A stretch of DNA of 64,000 nucleotides. It comes from an uncultured Mycoplasmatota bacterium. Lineage in GTDB: Bacteria > Bacillota_I > Bacilli_A > RF39 > UBA660. The stretch covers positions 42,891 to 106,890 of the forward strand of contig CAMSCJ010000004.1 of NCBI GenBank assembly GCA_947056845.1, written 5' to 3'. Positions 36,255 to 45,695 of the stretch are shown in pieces. Both the position numbers and the translations under genes were made by a program. Position 1 is the stretch's first letter. Each line of letters starts with the position of its first letter. The notes below the pieces were generated by a model. It was not told where the DNA came from. It saw nothing but the letters and a program-made list of their open reading frames with translations, and made no database searches.

Positions 36255-37652
36255 TTATTTATTTATTATAAACCAGAATGTTGTTCCAATACCTTTTATA
36301 GTATCAACACCATATTTAAAATTATGATTAATTAAAATATTCTTTACAATTGATAAACCAATTCCTGTTCCATAAACTTCTCTTTTAAAACTCTTATCAA
36401 CTTTATAATATTTATCCCAAATCAAAGCTAAATCTTTTTCATCAATACCATTGCCAGTATCTGATACCTCAATTTTAATTCCCTCACTAACATCTATAAT
36501 TCTAATAATAATTTTTTTATCATGACCTGTATAATTAATCGCATTATTTATTAAATTATACATTACCTGTTCTATACGTTTTTTATCAGCTCTAACAATA
36601 TCGCAACTTCCATATTCTAAAACAAATTGATAATTTTCGCTGGTTTTTAAATATTCATAATGTTTTAAAATAGTTTGAATTAAATCAAGCAAATTAAATT
36701 GCTCAATATTTAACTTTTCAACATTAGCTTGAACCTTAGATAACTCCAAAATATCATTTACTAATAGATTTAAGCGATCTGTCTCATCAATAATTATATT
36801 TAGATTATCAGTTCGTTTTCTCACATTTTTATTATTTAGATCTCTAGCCATTTCGGCATAAGCTTTTATCATGGTTAGTGGCGTTTTCAAATCATGACTT
36901 ACATTCGCTAATAATTCTCTTCTAAGATTTTCTGTTTTAGATAATTCGGTTGATGCCTCATGCAAGGTTTTAGCAAGTTCATCTATTTCGATAATATTTG
37001 ACAATGTATCAAATTTAACATCATAATTATGGTTCGCAATTTCTTTAGCACCATCATTTATTTGAATTATTGGCTTTGATATTTTTTTAGAAATAAAATA
37101 AGCAACTAAAAATGAAAATAATAAAACACCAAGTGTAACATAGACTAACTGACTAGATAAAATTCCTATTGTAGAATCAATCGGTTCTAATGAAGATGTC
37201 ACAAAAACAATTAAATTATTAATTAATTTTTTTCCATAAATTAATGTTTGATTATGAAATTTAGGATTTGTCGTTTCATATTTAAAAGTAATATTCTCAC
37301 TCTTGATAAATTCTAACTTTTTATCAATATAATGATAATCATTAACATCTTTATCAATTAAACAACCCCTAATTTGACTAGTTGATGAATATAATAAATC
37401 ATCACTATTAATCACTTCAATACAAACATTATTACTAAAAGATAAATCATCAAGAATATCTAATAAATTCTCAGAATTATATTCCTGACTAATAATATTA
37501 ATAATGCCATCTATTTCGCGATTTTTCATCCATCGATAATATGATTTTAAAAAAATAACTTGAAATAACCATAACGATAATAAAATAACAATAGAAAATA
37601 TAATTAAATAAAACCAAATTTTTGATGTTAAAGAATGGTTATTTTGCTTCAA
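36255..37652 (-). CDS. sensor histidine kinase of a two-component system
   Basis: 465 residues. Two membrane helices (about 11-32 and 165-187) bracket an extracellular sensor domain. A HAMP segment follows (KKISKPIIQINDGAKEI), then the phospho-acceptor His in LLANVSHDLKTP, and the ATPase motifs NAINYTG, DTGNGID and GTGIGLS. The start is TTG with GAGGAGTAGG upstream; the first internal ATG is past the first helix. It overlaps the response regulator by 14 bases. The signal cannot be read from sequence. Confidence 0.93.
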   Translation of the reverse strand: MKQNNHSLTSKIWFYLIIFSIVILLSLWLFQVIFLKSYYRWMKNREIDGIINIISQEYNSENLLDILDDLSFSNNVCIEVINSDDLLYSSTSQIRGCLIDKDVNDYHYIDKKLEFIKSENITFKYETTNPKFHNQTLIYGKKLINNLIVFVTSSLEPIDSTIGILSSQLVYVTLGVLLFSFLVAYFISKKISKPIIQINDGAKEIANHNYDVKFDTLSNIIEIDELAKTLHEASTELSKTENLRRELLANVSHDLKTPLTMIKAYAEMARDLNNKNVRKRTDNLNIIIDETDRLNLLVNDILELSKVQANVEKLNIEQFNLLDLIQTILKHYEYLKTSENYQFVLEYGSCDIVRADKKRIEQVMYNLINNAINYTGHDKKIIIRIIDVSEGIKIEVSDTGNGIDEKDLALIWDKYYKVDKSFKREVYGTGIGLSIVKNILINHNFKYGVDTIKGIGTTFWFIINK

Positions 37653-38295
37653 ATTTATAACCTACTCCTCTTACCGTTACAATCAAATTGCGATATTTTC
37701 CTAACGTATTTCTAAGCATTTTAATATGTGTATCAATCGTCCTATCATCACCAAAAAAACTATATCCCCAAATTTTATTTAGCAAAACTTCTCTAGTTAA
37801 AGCAATATTAATATTATTAATAAAATAAACTAGCAACTCATATTCCTTTGGTGTAAATTTAATATTGACTCCATCGATTGCTATACTATGCGCTTTAAAG
37901 TCTACTACTAATGTTTTATAGATAAAACATTCATCTAATGGTTTATTACGTCTTAAAACAGCTTTAATCCGCGCTATCAATTCTTTAGGACTAAATGGTT
38001 TTGTAACATAATCATCAATTCCCAATTCAAAACCTATTAATTTATCAAATTCATCAGTTCGTGCTGATAAAATTATAATTGGAATATTTCTATCTTTAAT
38101 TTGTTTACAAAGGGAAAAACCATCTAATTTCGGCATCATAATATCTAAAATAATTAAATCAACCTTTTCCCTATTAATTATGTCTAAAGCCTCTATCCCA
38201 TTACTAGCTAATAATACGTCATATTTTTCATTATAGCAATATTCTTTAATAACATTCCTAATTAGTTCTTCATCATCAACAATTAAAATTCTCAT
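37639..38295 (-). CDS. OmpR/PhoB-family response regulator
   Basis: 218 residues: a receiver domain with acidic pocket VDDEE, phospho-acceptor Asp in LIILDIMMP (about residue 51) and Lys in TKPF, then a winged-helix DNA-binding domain (FTPKEYELLVYF, ending TVRGVGYKFE). It is the partner of the kinase that follows with overlapping ends. The pair lies between pyrG and corA with no obvious target gene. Confidence 0.95.
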   Translation of the reverse strand: MRILIVDDEELIRNVIKEYCYNEKYDVLLASNGIEALDIINREKVDLIILDIMMPKLDGFSLCKQIKDRNIPIIILSARTDEFDKLIGFELGIDDYVTKPFSPKELIARIKAVLRRNKPLDECFIYKTLVVDFKAHSIAIDGVNIKFTPKEYELLVYFINNINIALTREVLLNKIWGYSFFGDDRTIDTHIKMLRNTLGKYRNLIVTVRGVGYKFEAK

Positions 38296-38347
38296 AAAAA
38301 ATCACTTCTTCCAAAACAATTGTATTATATATTTATGTAGTTTTTGT

Positions 38348-38370
38348 GAAAAAAAGCCTTTATTTAAGGC
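38348..38370 (-). terminator. intrinsic terminator after pyrG
   Basis: On the - strand GCCTT pairs with AAGGC around AAATA, followed by seven T. The stem overlaps the pyrG stop codon. Confidence 0.8.
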
Positions 38371-39958
38371 TTGCTTTAATAAACGAATCAAACAAAGGAT
38401 GACACTTAGTAGGTCTACTTTTAAATTCTGGATGAAACTGGCACGCAATAAAATGTTTATGGTTTGGATACTCAATAATTTCTACTAAATTTGCTACCTC
38501 ATTGCTACCCGAAAAAACCAATCCTTTTTGTTCTAAAATTTCTCTATACTTATTATTAAATTCGTAACGATGACGATGACGTTCAAAAACCTCTTCTTGT
38601 TTATAATCGTCATAAGCCAAAGTATCCTTCTTTATTTTACATAGATAATTACCAAGTCGCAAAGTTCCGCCCATATTAACAATTGCTTTTTGATCAGACA
38701 TAAGATCAATAATCGGTTCCTTACAAATAGGATCAAATTCTGTTGAAGAAGCTTCTTTTAACCCACAAACATTTCTAGCAAATTCGATAACGGCTAACTG
38801 CATCCCCAAACAAATTCCCAAAAAAGGTACATTATTTTCACGAGCATAAGTAATTGCTTTAATTTTCCCTTCAATACCACGATTACCAAAACCACCTGGA
38901 ACAATTATTCCTTTGGCATTTTTAAAAATTTCTTTTAATTTAATATCGTCTTTTTCTAGCATTTCCGAATCAACCCAATTAATATTAATTTTAGTTTTAT
39001 ATTTATAACCAGCATGATGAAGTGATTCGGCAACTGATAAATAGGCATCATGCAATTCAACATATTTACCAACTAACGCTATTTCAATTTCATCCTTTAA
39101 ATTATCAACAGTATCAATTAAATCTAGCCAATATTTAATATTAGCTTTTTTAATAGGTAATTCAAATTGTTTTAAAATATTCTCATCAATTTTTTGATTA
39201 TAAAAATTAATAGGAATTTGATATATATTTTTAACATCAACAGCATTTATAATATTTTCGTCAGGAACAGAGCAAAATAAAGATAATTTTTTCTTAATAG
39301 ATTCTGATAATTCAATTGGTGTCCTACAAACAATTGCATTAGGAGTTATACCCATATTTCTTAAATCACGAACACTATTTTGAGTTGGTTTTGTCTTAAG
39401 TTCCCCAGAACCATAAATATATGGTATTAACGTTGTATGAACAAAGAAAGTATTATTTTTCCCTAATTCATACTGAATTTGTCTTAATGCTTCAATAAAA
39501 GATTGGGATTCAATATCGCCAACTGTACCACCAATTTCTGTTATAACAATATCTGCCTTAGAACTAATCCCTGCTTCATACACTTTATTCTTAATTTCAT
39601 TAGTAATATGTGGAACCATCTGAACAGTAGCTCCTAAATATTCGCCTTTTCTTTCCTTTTCTATAACCGATGAAAAAATTTTACCACTAGTAATATTTGA
39701 TGTATAATTAAGTTCTTCATCAATAAATCTCTCATAATGACCTAAATCCAAATCAGTTTCACAACCATCATAAGTAACATAAACCTCTCCATGTTGAATA
39801 GGGTTCATTGTCCCAGGATCAACATTTATATAAGGATCAAACTTTTGCATAAATACTTTATATCCTCTAGATTTTAGCAATAATGCCAAAGATGAAGCAG
39901 TAATTCCTTTACCTAAACCTGATACTACTCCACCTGTTACAAAAACATACTTTGTCAT
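38360..39958 (-). CDS. pyrG: CTP synthase
   Basis: 532 residues: synthase domain (VFVTGGVVSGLGKGITASS at the start) and a C-terminal glutamine amidotransferase domain with the nucleophile Cys in FLGICLGMQ and His/Glu in CQFHPEF. It makes CTP from UTP and glutamine. A strong GGAGGTG precedes the ATG. The short leader holds a terminator, so CTP supply probably controls it by attenuation. Confidence 0.97.
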   Translation of the reverse strand: MTKYVFVTGGVVSGLGKGITASSLALLLKSRGYKVFMQKFDPYINVDPGTMNPIQHGEVYVTYDGCETDLDLGHYERFIDEELNYTSNITSGKIFSSVIEKERKGEYLGATVQMVPHITNEIKNKVYEAGISSKADIVITEIGGTVGDIESQSFIEALRQIQYELGKNNTFFVHTTLIPYIYGSGELKTKPTQNSVRDLRNMGITPNAIVCRTPIELSESIKKKLSLFCSVPDENIINAVDVKNIYQIPINFYNQKIDENILKQFELPIKKANIKYWLDLIDTVDNLKDEIEIALVGKYVELHDAYLSVAESLHHAGYKYKTKININWVDSEMLEKDDIKLKEIFKNAKGIIVPGGFGNRGIEGKIKAITYARENNVPFLGICLGMQLAVIEFARNVCGLKEASSTEFDPICKEPIIDLMSDQKAIVNMGGTLRLGNYLCKIKKDTLAYDDYKQEEVFERHRHRYEFNNKYREILEQKGLVFSGSNEVANLVEIIEYPNHKHFIACQFHPEFKSRPTKCHPLFDSFIKASLK

Positions 39959-39978
39959 AAAAACACCTCCATAAACAA

Positions 39979-40022
39979 CAAAAAAAGCCTTGAGAGATTT
40001 CCATAGGCTCTTTTAAATTATA
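39979..40022 (-). promoter_or_regulatory. pyrG promoter and leader terminator (probable attenuator)
   Basis: Read on the - strand, TATAAT (40022-40017) is followed at once by AAGAGCCT (40012-40005), a 14-base loop and AGGCTTTT with seven T (to 39979). The terminator lies between the promoter and the GGAGGTG of pyrG. In Bacillus and Lactococcus pyrG, low CTP causes added G residues at the 5' end that undo such a terminator; the first bases here would be GAGCC or AAAAG, not GGGC, so the switch may differ. It could also simply end the gene at 40052. Confidence 0.55.
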
Positions 40023-40051
40023 ACATAGATTATAAATATAAGCAAATATAA

Positions 40052-40783
40052 TTATTTACTTTTTTTAAAAATATTGCTTACTTCCATATTTTTTAATAAT
40101 GTCTCAATTTGTAATGGTGTCATTAAATCCCCGCAATAAAAAATATTCCCTTGATTATCTATTTCAAATTCAGCATTTTGTTTTACTATTTCTAATAATT
40201 TTTCTTGATTTTGGTCTGTTAAACGATAATTAAATGAACAACCAAAACTATTATAAATATTTTCATCCATTTTGGTCCATGGTATAAATTCATCATCTAA
40301 TTTTTTATCTGTTATAATATTACTATTATCAATATTTTCTATTTTAGGAATATTTTCGCTACCACATATAAAATTGCCATTAAATGAATCATTATACCTC
40401 TTGCTAGTTAAACCAAGTAACCTCATTCTTAATTTAAGATAGTTTAAATAAAATTTATTTATCACCGTATTATTATTCTTTTCTAAAGTTACCTTTTCTA
40501 ATTTAATATTACCATAAAAAGCTGTATCACTTATGAAATGTACACTATCTGGTATAAAGACTTTTTTCAAATTGATACAATAAGCAAAAGCGAAATCTCC
40601 AATACTCTCAACGCCATTTTCAATTATTACCTCTGTTAAATTTTCCCATCCATAAAACATCATATTATTTATATGTTTAATTTTTCCAGAAATGATGACC
40701 TTTTTTATTCCCAAATAAGGATTAAAAAAAGGCAAATTAGGATATTTATCATCTGACACAATCTTAATTGTACTTGGAATCAT
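40052..40783 (-). CDS. leucine-rich-repeat (BspA-like) protein
   Basis: 243 residues. The first ~100 hold three or four LRR_5 units of the BspA type (GIKKVIISGKIKHI, LTEVIIENGVESIG, LKKVFIPDSVHFI). The rest (about 105-243) is unlike known domains and acidic. No signal peptide is seen, so this is likely intracellular, unlike most BspA proteins, which are on the cell surface. AAAGGAG precedes the ATG. It is upstream of pyrG on the same strand. Confidence 0.8.
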   Translation of the reverse strand: MIPSTIKIVSDDKYPNLPFFNPYLGIKKVIISGKIKHINNMMFYGWENLTEVIIENGVESIGDFAFAYCINLKKVFIPDSVHFISDTAFYGNIKLEKVTLEKNNNTVINKFYLNYLKLRMRLLGLTSKRYNDSFNGNFICGSENIPKIENIDNSNIITDKKLDDEFIPWTKMDENIYNSFGCSFNYRLTDQNQEKLLEIVKQNAEFEIDNQGNIFYCGDLMTPLQIETLLKNMEVSNIFKKSK

Positions 40784-40883
40784 AATATTTTCTCCTTTAA
40801 AATATCATCATATAATTATAATATTCCTTTAAGACTTAAAAATATACTAAAACTAATCAAAAAAGATTTATTTTACTAAATCC

Positions 40884-41582
40884 TTATTTAATTACCAACC
40901 CTAAAAAATTAACAATATTTTTCTTTATCTTATTAACGCCTCTTTTTAAGTTAGGAAATGCCATAATCAATCTTCTAAAGAAAATTGAATGTTTGGCTAA
41001 TTTGCTCTTTACTTTACTAGAAATCTCTTCTGTACTATCCTTTAAAATATTATTAGTTAAATTTTTAAAACTACAAATAACATAAAAAGAGATAATTAAA
41101 TCAATACAAAACATAAGCAAAAGTACTATACAAATGATATTTAAAAGATTAGTAGACATATTTGCTATTAACCCCATTAAAAACGGTTGCGAAAATTTAA
41201 CAATAATAACGCCAGCTAACCCAAAAAACAAACTATTTTGTAAACAAACACGACCATTCAAATTAAACTTATAATCCGAATAGTCCCACCATCTTGCCTT
41301 AAATATTTTCTCTAATAAAAAACCAGTCAAATATTCTAATGTTGTACATATCAATACAGAACTTATAAATAAAATTAACGTATTATTATAAAATCTACCC
41401 AACAATAACAACATCAATAAAGCACCAATTCCATGTACTGGACAATATGGTCCTAATAAAAAACCACGATTAATCAATTTCTTTTGACGATAAAATTGAT
41501 CAATTACTTCTATAATCCACCCAATTAATGAATAAAAAATAAACGATATAAATAATATTTTAATATTATATATATTAATCAT
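40884..41582 (-). CDS. CmpB-family (PF06541-like) membrane protein
   Basis: 232 residues, about six membrane helices. FIFYSLIGWIIEV near the start, the GFLLGPYCPVHGIG loop and the EYLTGFLLEKIFKARWWDYS block are the hallmark of the family once called putative ABC transporter type IV (CmpB). No ATPase gene is adjacent and the function is unknown. GGTGTTGAT lies about ten bases before the ATG. It follows the lipid kinase gene with a 17-base gap, suggesting co-transcription. Confidence 0.85.
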   Translation of the reverse strand: MINIYNIKILFISFIFYSLIGWIIEVIDQFYRQKKLINRGFLLGPYCPVHGIGALLMLLLLGRFYNNTLILFISSVLICTTLEYLTGFLLEKIFKARWWDYSDYKFNLNGRVCLQNSLFFGLAGVIIVKFSQPFLMGLIANMSTNLLNIICIVLLLMFCIDLIISFYVICSFKNLTNNILKDSTEEISSKVKSKLAKHSIFFRRLIMAFPNLKRGVNKIKKNIVNFLGLVIK

Positions 41583-41599
41583 TTCAAATCAACACCTAA

Positions 41600-42523
41600 C
41601 TACTTGTTTATAAACAAAGTATCTATCTTTTTATTAGGGAGTAATAATTTAATCCCAGGAATTACCTTTATTGTAAAAGTATTTGTATTTCCTTCATATT
41701 TTTCACCATCTATACACCATTTCTTATGAGCCACATCATTAAATGTTATCTTTAAATTATCTGTTTTATGAAAATAAAAGCCAGGTACTTTTGTGATATC
41801 ATGCATTTTTAAATAATATAAACTTTTAATAATATCTTTTTTAGTTGATAAATTGCAAAATAATACTTCAAAACGATCATCATCTAATTTAATATCTTTA
41901 AAAAAATTATTAACGCCAGCAATCCTATTAGCATTAGAAGCAATCATAAACGAATAAAGCCCTCTATATACTTCTCCATCAATTTCATAAGTTATATCAT
42001 AAAGATTTGTTTTAGAGCGAAAACTTTTTGCCCCCTCAAATATATAAGCTAAATAACCATATTTTTTCTTTAAATCACGAGATGTTTCATACGGAACATT
42101 CATAAATTTACCAAAGCCAGCAACATAAACAAAAGGATCCCCATTAATAGTACAAATATCAATATCTTTAACAACACCCGACATAATCAGCTTTAAATTA
42201 GAAATTGGATTTTTAGTATAACCAAACATTGAACCAATATCATTAGTAGTTCCAAGCGGTATATGTGCAAGCAAAAGTCTATTAGTTCTTTTAAAATTGC
42301 CTGTCATCACTTCATTAAAAGTTCCATCCCCTCCAACAGAGACCACTAAGTCAATTGTTTCATCTAATTTTTCAACAATTTCAGTAGCATGACCATGATA
42401 TTTTGTCACATGTGTAATAACCTCGTAACCATTTTGTTCTAAAATACCTTTATATTGTTTTAAAAAAACATTTTTACTTTTTTTCCCACTATTAGGATTA
42501 TAAATAACAACACATGTTTTCAT
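41600..42523 (-). CDS. diacylglycerol/lipid kinase (DgkB/YegS family)
   Basis: 307 residues. The catalytic core VVSVGGDGTFNEVMTG (about residue 60) and IPLGTTNDIG are the conserved nucleotide-binding motifs; the opening VVIYNPNSGKK fits too. Such enzymes phosphorylate diacylglycerol or related lipids at the membrane. The substrate is not certain from sequence. AAAGGTG precedes the ATG. A CmpB-family gene follows. Confidence 0.92.
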   Translation of the reverse strand: MKTCVVIYNPNSGKKSKNVFLKQYKGILEQNGYEVITHVTKYHGHATEIVEKLDETIDLVVSVGGDGTFNEVMTGNFKRTNRLLLAHIPLGTTNDIGSMFGYTKNPISNLKLIMSGVVKDIDICTINGDPFVYVAGFGKFMNVPYETSRDLKKKYGYLAYIFEGAKSFRSKTNLYDITYEIDGEVYRGLYSFMIASNANRIAGVNNFFKDIKLDDDRFEVLFCNLSTKKDIIKSLYYLKMHDITKVPGFYFHKTDNLKITFNDVAHKKWCIDGEKYEGNTNTFTIKVIPGIKLLLPNKKIDTLFINK

Positions 42524-42590
42524 TATTACACCTTTCCTTAAATGTAAACTGTATTACCATTATAGCATATAAATCTAATAAAATCATTAA

Positions 42591-44510
42591 TTATTTTTTA
42601 ATTTCCTTATTGCATTTAAAGCAAACTAATCTTTTATTTTTAGTTTTATTTTCAAAATAACCACAATTTTGACATAAATAATAGTTATTAGCGATTTTTT
42701 TATTAGTTAAATTATAAACCATAACCCTTTTATCTTTAATTATTTCTAAAACAAAATAAGAAGGATTATTAACAGAAGACAAAATATAATTACGATTCCT
42801 AGTGCGAGTTAAAGCAACATAAAATAATCTTCTTTCTTCCGCAAAACAAAAATCTTCTTTTTCTTTTAAAATAGCTATTTCAAAGTCGTCGACAACCTGT
42901 GATGGAAATCCATAAATATCATTATCTGCATTTAGAATAATTACATCATCATAGGTTAATCCTTTAGAAGAATGCGCGGTTAAAAAAGTGATATCGGCTG
43001 ACCTTCTTAGGCAAACAATTTTATTATTAACTAAATCGAAATAATTTTTATCAATAATCTTCATTAATTCAAATTTGTATCGTCCGATTAATAAAATTTT
43101 ACTTTGTTGATTTTCTTTTAAAATTTCACAAATGATATTATAAATAATCTCCGATTTATTTTGATCGTCATCACAAAAATAAATCTTAATAGGATCATTT
43201 ATATTTTTAAATGAAGATAATGTTTTTTTAATCTGCTTAGAATTTTTCATAATAAAACCGCCAACAATATTTATAAGTTGTTGACTATTACGATAAGTTT
43301 TTGTAAGTAATAAAACCTTACAATCATTCATTATCGTATGAAATTTTATGAAAATATTAACATTAGATCCTGCAAAACCAAAAATTGCTTGCCAATCATC
43401 ACCAAACGCAATTATCCTTGCCTGATGAAAACTTAATATTTTAATAATTTCAAAGCGGTTCTTAGAAATATCTTGAAATTCATCTATTATAACATACTTA
43501 TATGTTAATAAATAATTATTTTTTAAAATATCAATTGATTGGTTTATCATATCATTAAAATCAATAATATTATTAGTCTTATTATAATCATTATAATAAG
43601 TATAAGCCTCATATATAACATTCAAAAACAGTGCCATCCGCCTATTTCCTATATATTTATTTTTTAATTTAGAAAATTCACTAATATCATTATAAATAAC
43701 CTTATAATTATTTATAAAGCTATAACATAATTGCAAAAATTTATCATAGATATTATCAACTGGCTCCATTTTTTCAAAATTACTAATACCTAATTTATTT
43801 AACCCCACATATAGCGACTTTAAAATATTACTACCTTTAATAAGATCAATAGTATTAAACTTCTTTTTTTTCATTTTACTTAAATATCTTACTTTAATAT
43901 GCATATTATTATATTTAAAAACAAACTCAGCAATTATATTGTTAAAGTTTATAATATGATATTTGTATTTAATATTAGTTAAATTTAAAAACTTGATAAT
44001 AGCAAGTTCCTCTAAACTATTAACTAATTTAGGTGAATTTTCTATAATTATTTTTGATGCTTTCTGATTGCCAATATAAATATATAGAAATTCTAAATAT
44101 TCCATATAATGATTAGTAAAATAAATATCATGCAAAAAATAATTATTTAAAACATTATATAAATTATCTAACACCTTAATTTTCTTCTGTTTACCAATAA
44201 TAAGCATACCAAGTTTATGAAAAGTCATAATATCGACACCTAAATTGTAATCTACATTAATTTTCTCCTTTAAATCATTAACAGACTCATTAGTAAACGA
44301 AATAACTAAAATATCCTTAGGATTTATATTTTGAACATCTACTAAATATTTCGTTTTAATAGTAATTAAAGTTGTTTTACCACAACCAGCACCTGCTACA
44401 ACCAAACAATTTTGCGAATTATTCAAAACAATCCTTCTTTGTTCTTCATCTAATTTAAGAGTATTATCATTTTCAATCTTTTTAAAAAATTCTATATCTT
44501 TTTTCTTCAT
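42591..44510 (-). CDS. UvrD/Rep-family helicase with C-terminal zinc ribbon
   Basis: 639 residues of helicase superfamily 1. Visible motifs: Q motif LDEEQRRIV, Walker A GAGCGKTT, motif Ia VISFTNESV, Walker B IIDEFQDIS, motif III FGDDWQAIFGF, motif IV TYRNSQ, motif V TAHSSKGL and motif VI YVALTRTR. Odd feature: it ends with a small four-Cys ribbon (YLCQNCGY ... LVCFKCNK). Unlike most UvrD/PcrA proteins it is short and reads QAIFGFAG in motif III, close to HelD/IV-type helicases. No clear ribosome binding site precedes the ATG; a terminator lies just upstream. Confidence 0.9.
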   Translation of the reverse strand: MKKKDIEFFKKIENDNTLKLDEEQRRIVLNNSQNCLVVAGAGCGKTTLITIKTKYLVDVQNINPKDILVISFTNESVNDLKEKINVDYNLGVDIMTFHKLGMLIIGKQKKIKVLDNLYNVLNNYFLHDIYFTNHYMEYLEFLYIYIGNQKASKIIIENSPKLVNSLEELAIIKFLNLTNIKYKYHIINFNNIIAEFVFKYNNMHIKVRYLSKMKKKKFNTIDLIKGSNILKSLYVGLNKLGISNFEKMEPVDNIYDKFLQLCYSFINNYKVIYNDISEFSKLKNKYIGNRRMALFLNVIYEAYTYYNDYNKTNNIIDFNDMINQSIDILKNNYLLTYKYVIIDEFQDISKNRFEIIKILSFHQARIIAFGDDWQAIFGFAGSNVNIFIKFHTIMNDCKVLLLTKTYRNSQQLINIVGGFIMKNSKQIKKTLSSFKNINDPIKIYFCDDDQNKSEIIYNIICEILKENQQSKILLIGRYKFELMKIIDKNYFDLVNNKIVCLRRSADITFLTAHSSKGLTYDDVIILNADNDIYGFPSQVVDDFEIAILKEKEDFCFAEERRLFYVALTRTRNRNYILSSVNNPSYFVLEIIKDKRVMVYNLTNKKIANNYYLCQNCGYFENKTKNKRLVCFKCNKEIKK

Positions 44511-44522
44511 ACTTATAAATAT

Positions 44523-44546
44523 AAAAAAAAGGATTAAAAAATCCTT
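44523..44546 (-). terminator. intrinsic terminator after the paired prepilin genes
   Basis: On the - strand AAGGATT pairs with AATCCTT around a short loop of T, followed by eight T. It separates the prepilins from the helicase gene. Confidence 0.8.
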
Positions 44547-44556
44547 CTAATTTATA

Positions 44557-45018
44557 CTAATTATTAACTAATGCTATCTTAATACCATAATCTTTATCTA
44601 AATCAGGATAACTAATTGGTATATGAATATATAAATCACTCGTATTTTTCCGTTCAACAGAAATATTGCCTACTTTACTACCTTTAACTAAATCAAATTC
44701 ATAATTATCATAAATAACCTTATTATTTATTGTATCAGTACATATACTGTGCATAATACCCGAACCAAATAATATGTTGTAACATTTGTTTACCTGATCA
44801 TAAGTAAAATCACTAACATTACCTAAATTAGGAGATAGTAAATCATTATTAATCATTTTACTTATATTAGCTTGTTTTAATATTAAATTTGATACAACAA
44901 AATTATTAGTATAAACATTTTTAAGTGTAATCACTAATTGAAATAGAAACAATACTACTATCATTGTAAGTGCAAACGAAACAATAATTTCTACTAATGT
45001 AAAACCTTTATTTTTCAT
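44557..45018 (-). CDS. type IV prepilin-like protein (second of a pair)
   Basis: 153 residues from the ATG at 45018. KNKGFTLVEIIVSFALTM is a standard class III prepilin signal (Gly before the cut, Glu at +5). The C-terminal globular part is small and holds two Cys. An ATG at 45024 adjoins the AAAGGGGGG site and is too close to be used. It follows the other prepilin by a few bases, and both diverge from the GspE/PilB ATPase gene. Confidence 0.85.
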   Translation of the reverse strand: MKNKGFTLVEIIVSFALTMIVVLFLFQLVITLKNVYTNNFVVSNLILKQANISKMINNDLLSPNLGNVSDFTYDQVNKCYNILFGSGIMHSICTDTINNKVIYDNYEFDLVKGSKVGNISVERKNTSDLYIHIPISYPDLDKDYGIKIALVNN

Positions 45019-45031
45019 ATTCATCCCCCCT

Positions 45032-45595
45032 TTAATTAGCTATTGCTAAAGTAGCGTACTCATTATTTGAGAATTCAATAATAATCCTATAATTATAAAT
45101 TTGATTTAAATCATCATCAAACATTGGGTCAGGATCATTCTTAATAGTATTAATAAATGCCACAAAATTTTGACTCTTTAACAAAGGATAATCCTCCTCT
45201 TTTAATTTAGCACTCTCCCTTGTAAAAATAATTTGTTCAACTTGATAAAAACTTGTTAAATCACTAAATATATTACAATTAGGAACAGAATATAAATTAT
45301 CGCTAACACCATCACAAGCATTTGCAATTTTTAAAAAATAAAATTTATTTTCACTAATCTTTTTTTCTAATTCTAATTTTAAATTTTTATAAAAATTACC
45401 ATCAGCATCTTTTAAAATAAATTTCTTTATAGTTTGTGTAGCATATAAATTATTAATACTATTATAATTAAAATCACGATTAAAATTTTTAACAATATTG
45501 TTAAACTGAACATACAAAGCAATCAAAACTGTTGAAACTAAAGTTGAAACAACCAATGTTTCAACCAGCATAAACCCTTTTTCTCTTTTTTTCAT
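45032..45595 (-). CDS. type IV prepilin-like protein (first of a pair)
   Basis: 187 residues. KREKGFMLVETLVVSTLVS is a prepilin signal: Gly before the cut, Glu at +5, then a hydrophobic helix. The globular part has three Cys (NACDG, PNCNI) and acidic loops. AAAGGGGAA precedes the ATG. With the next gene it forms an operon divergent from the ATPase at 45696, 100 bases away. Minor pseudopilin is as likely as main pilin. Confidence 0.85.
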   Translation of the reverse strand: MKKREKGFMLVETLVVSTLVSTVLIALYVQFNNIVKNFNRDFNYNSINNLYATQTIKKFILKDADGNFYKNLKLELEKKISENKFYFLKIANACDGVSDNLYSVPNCNIFSDLTSFYQVEQIIFTRESAKLKEEDYPLLKSQNFVAFINTIKNDPDPMFDDDLNQIYNYRIIIEFSNNEYATLAIAN

Positions 45596-45695
45596 AAACT
45601 TTTCCCCTTTATAGTTGATATTATTCTAAATATATTATATAATATATTTATGGTAAAATCTAGTCTTATTTAATAAAAAGGGGATGAATTTTTTT

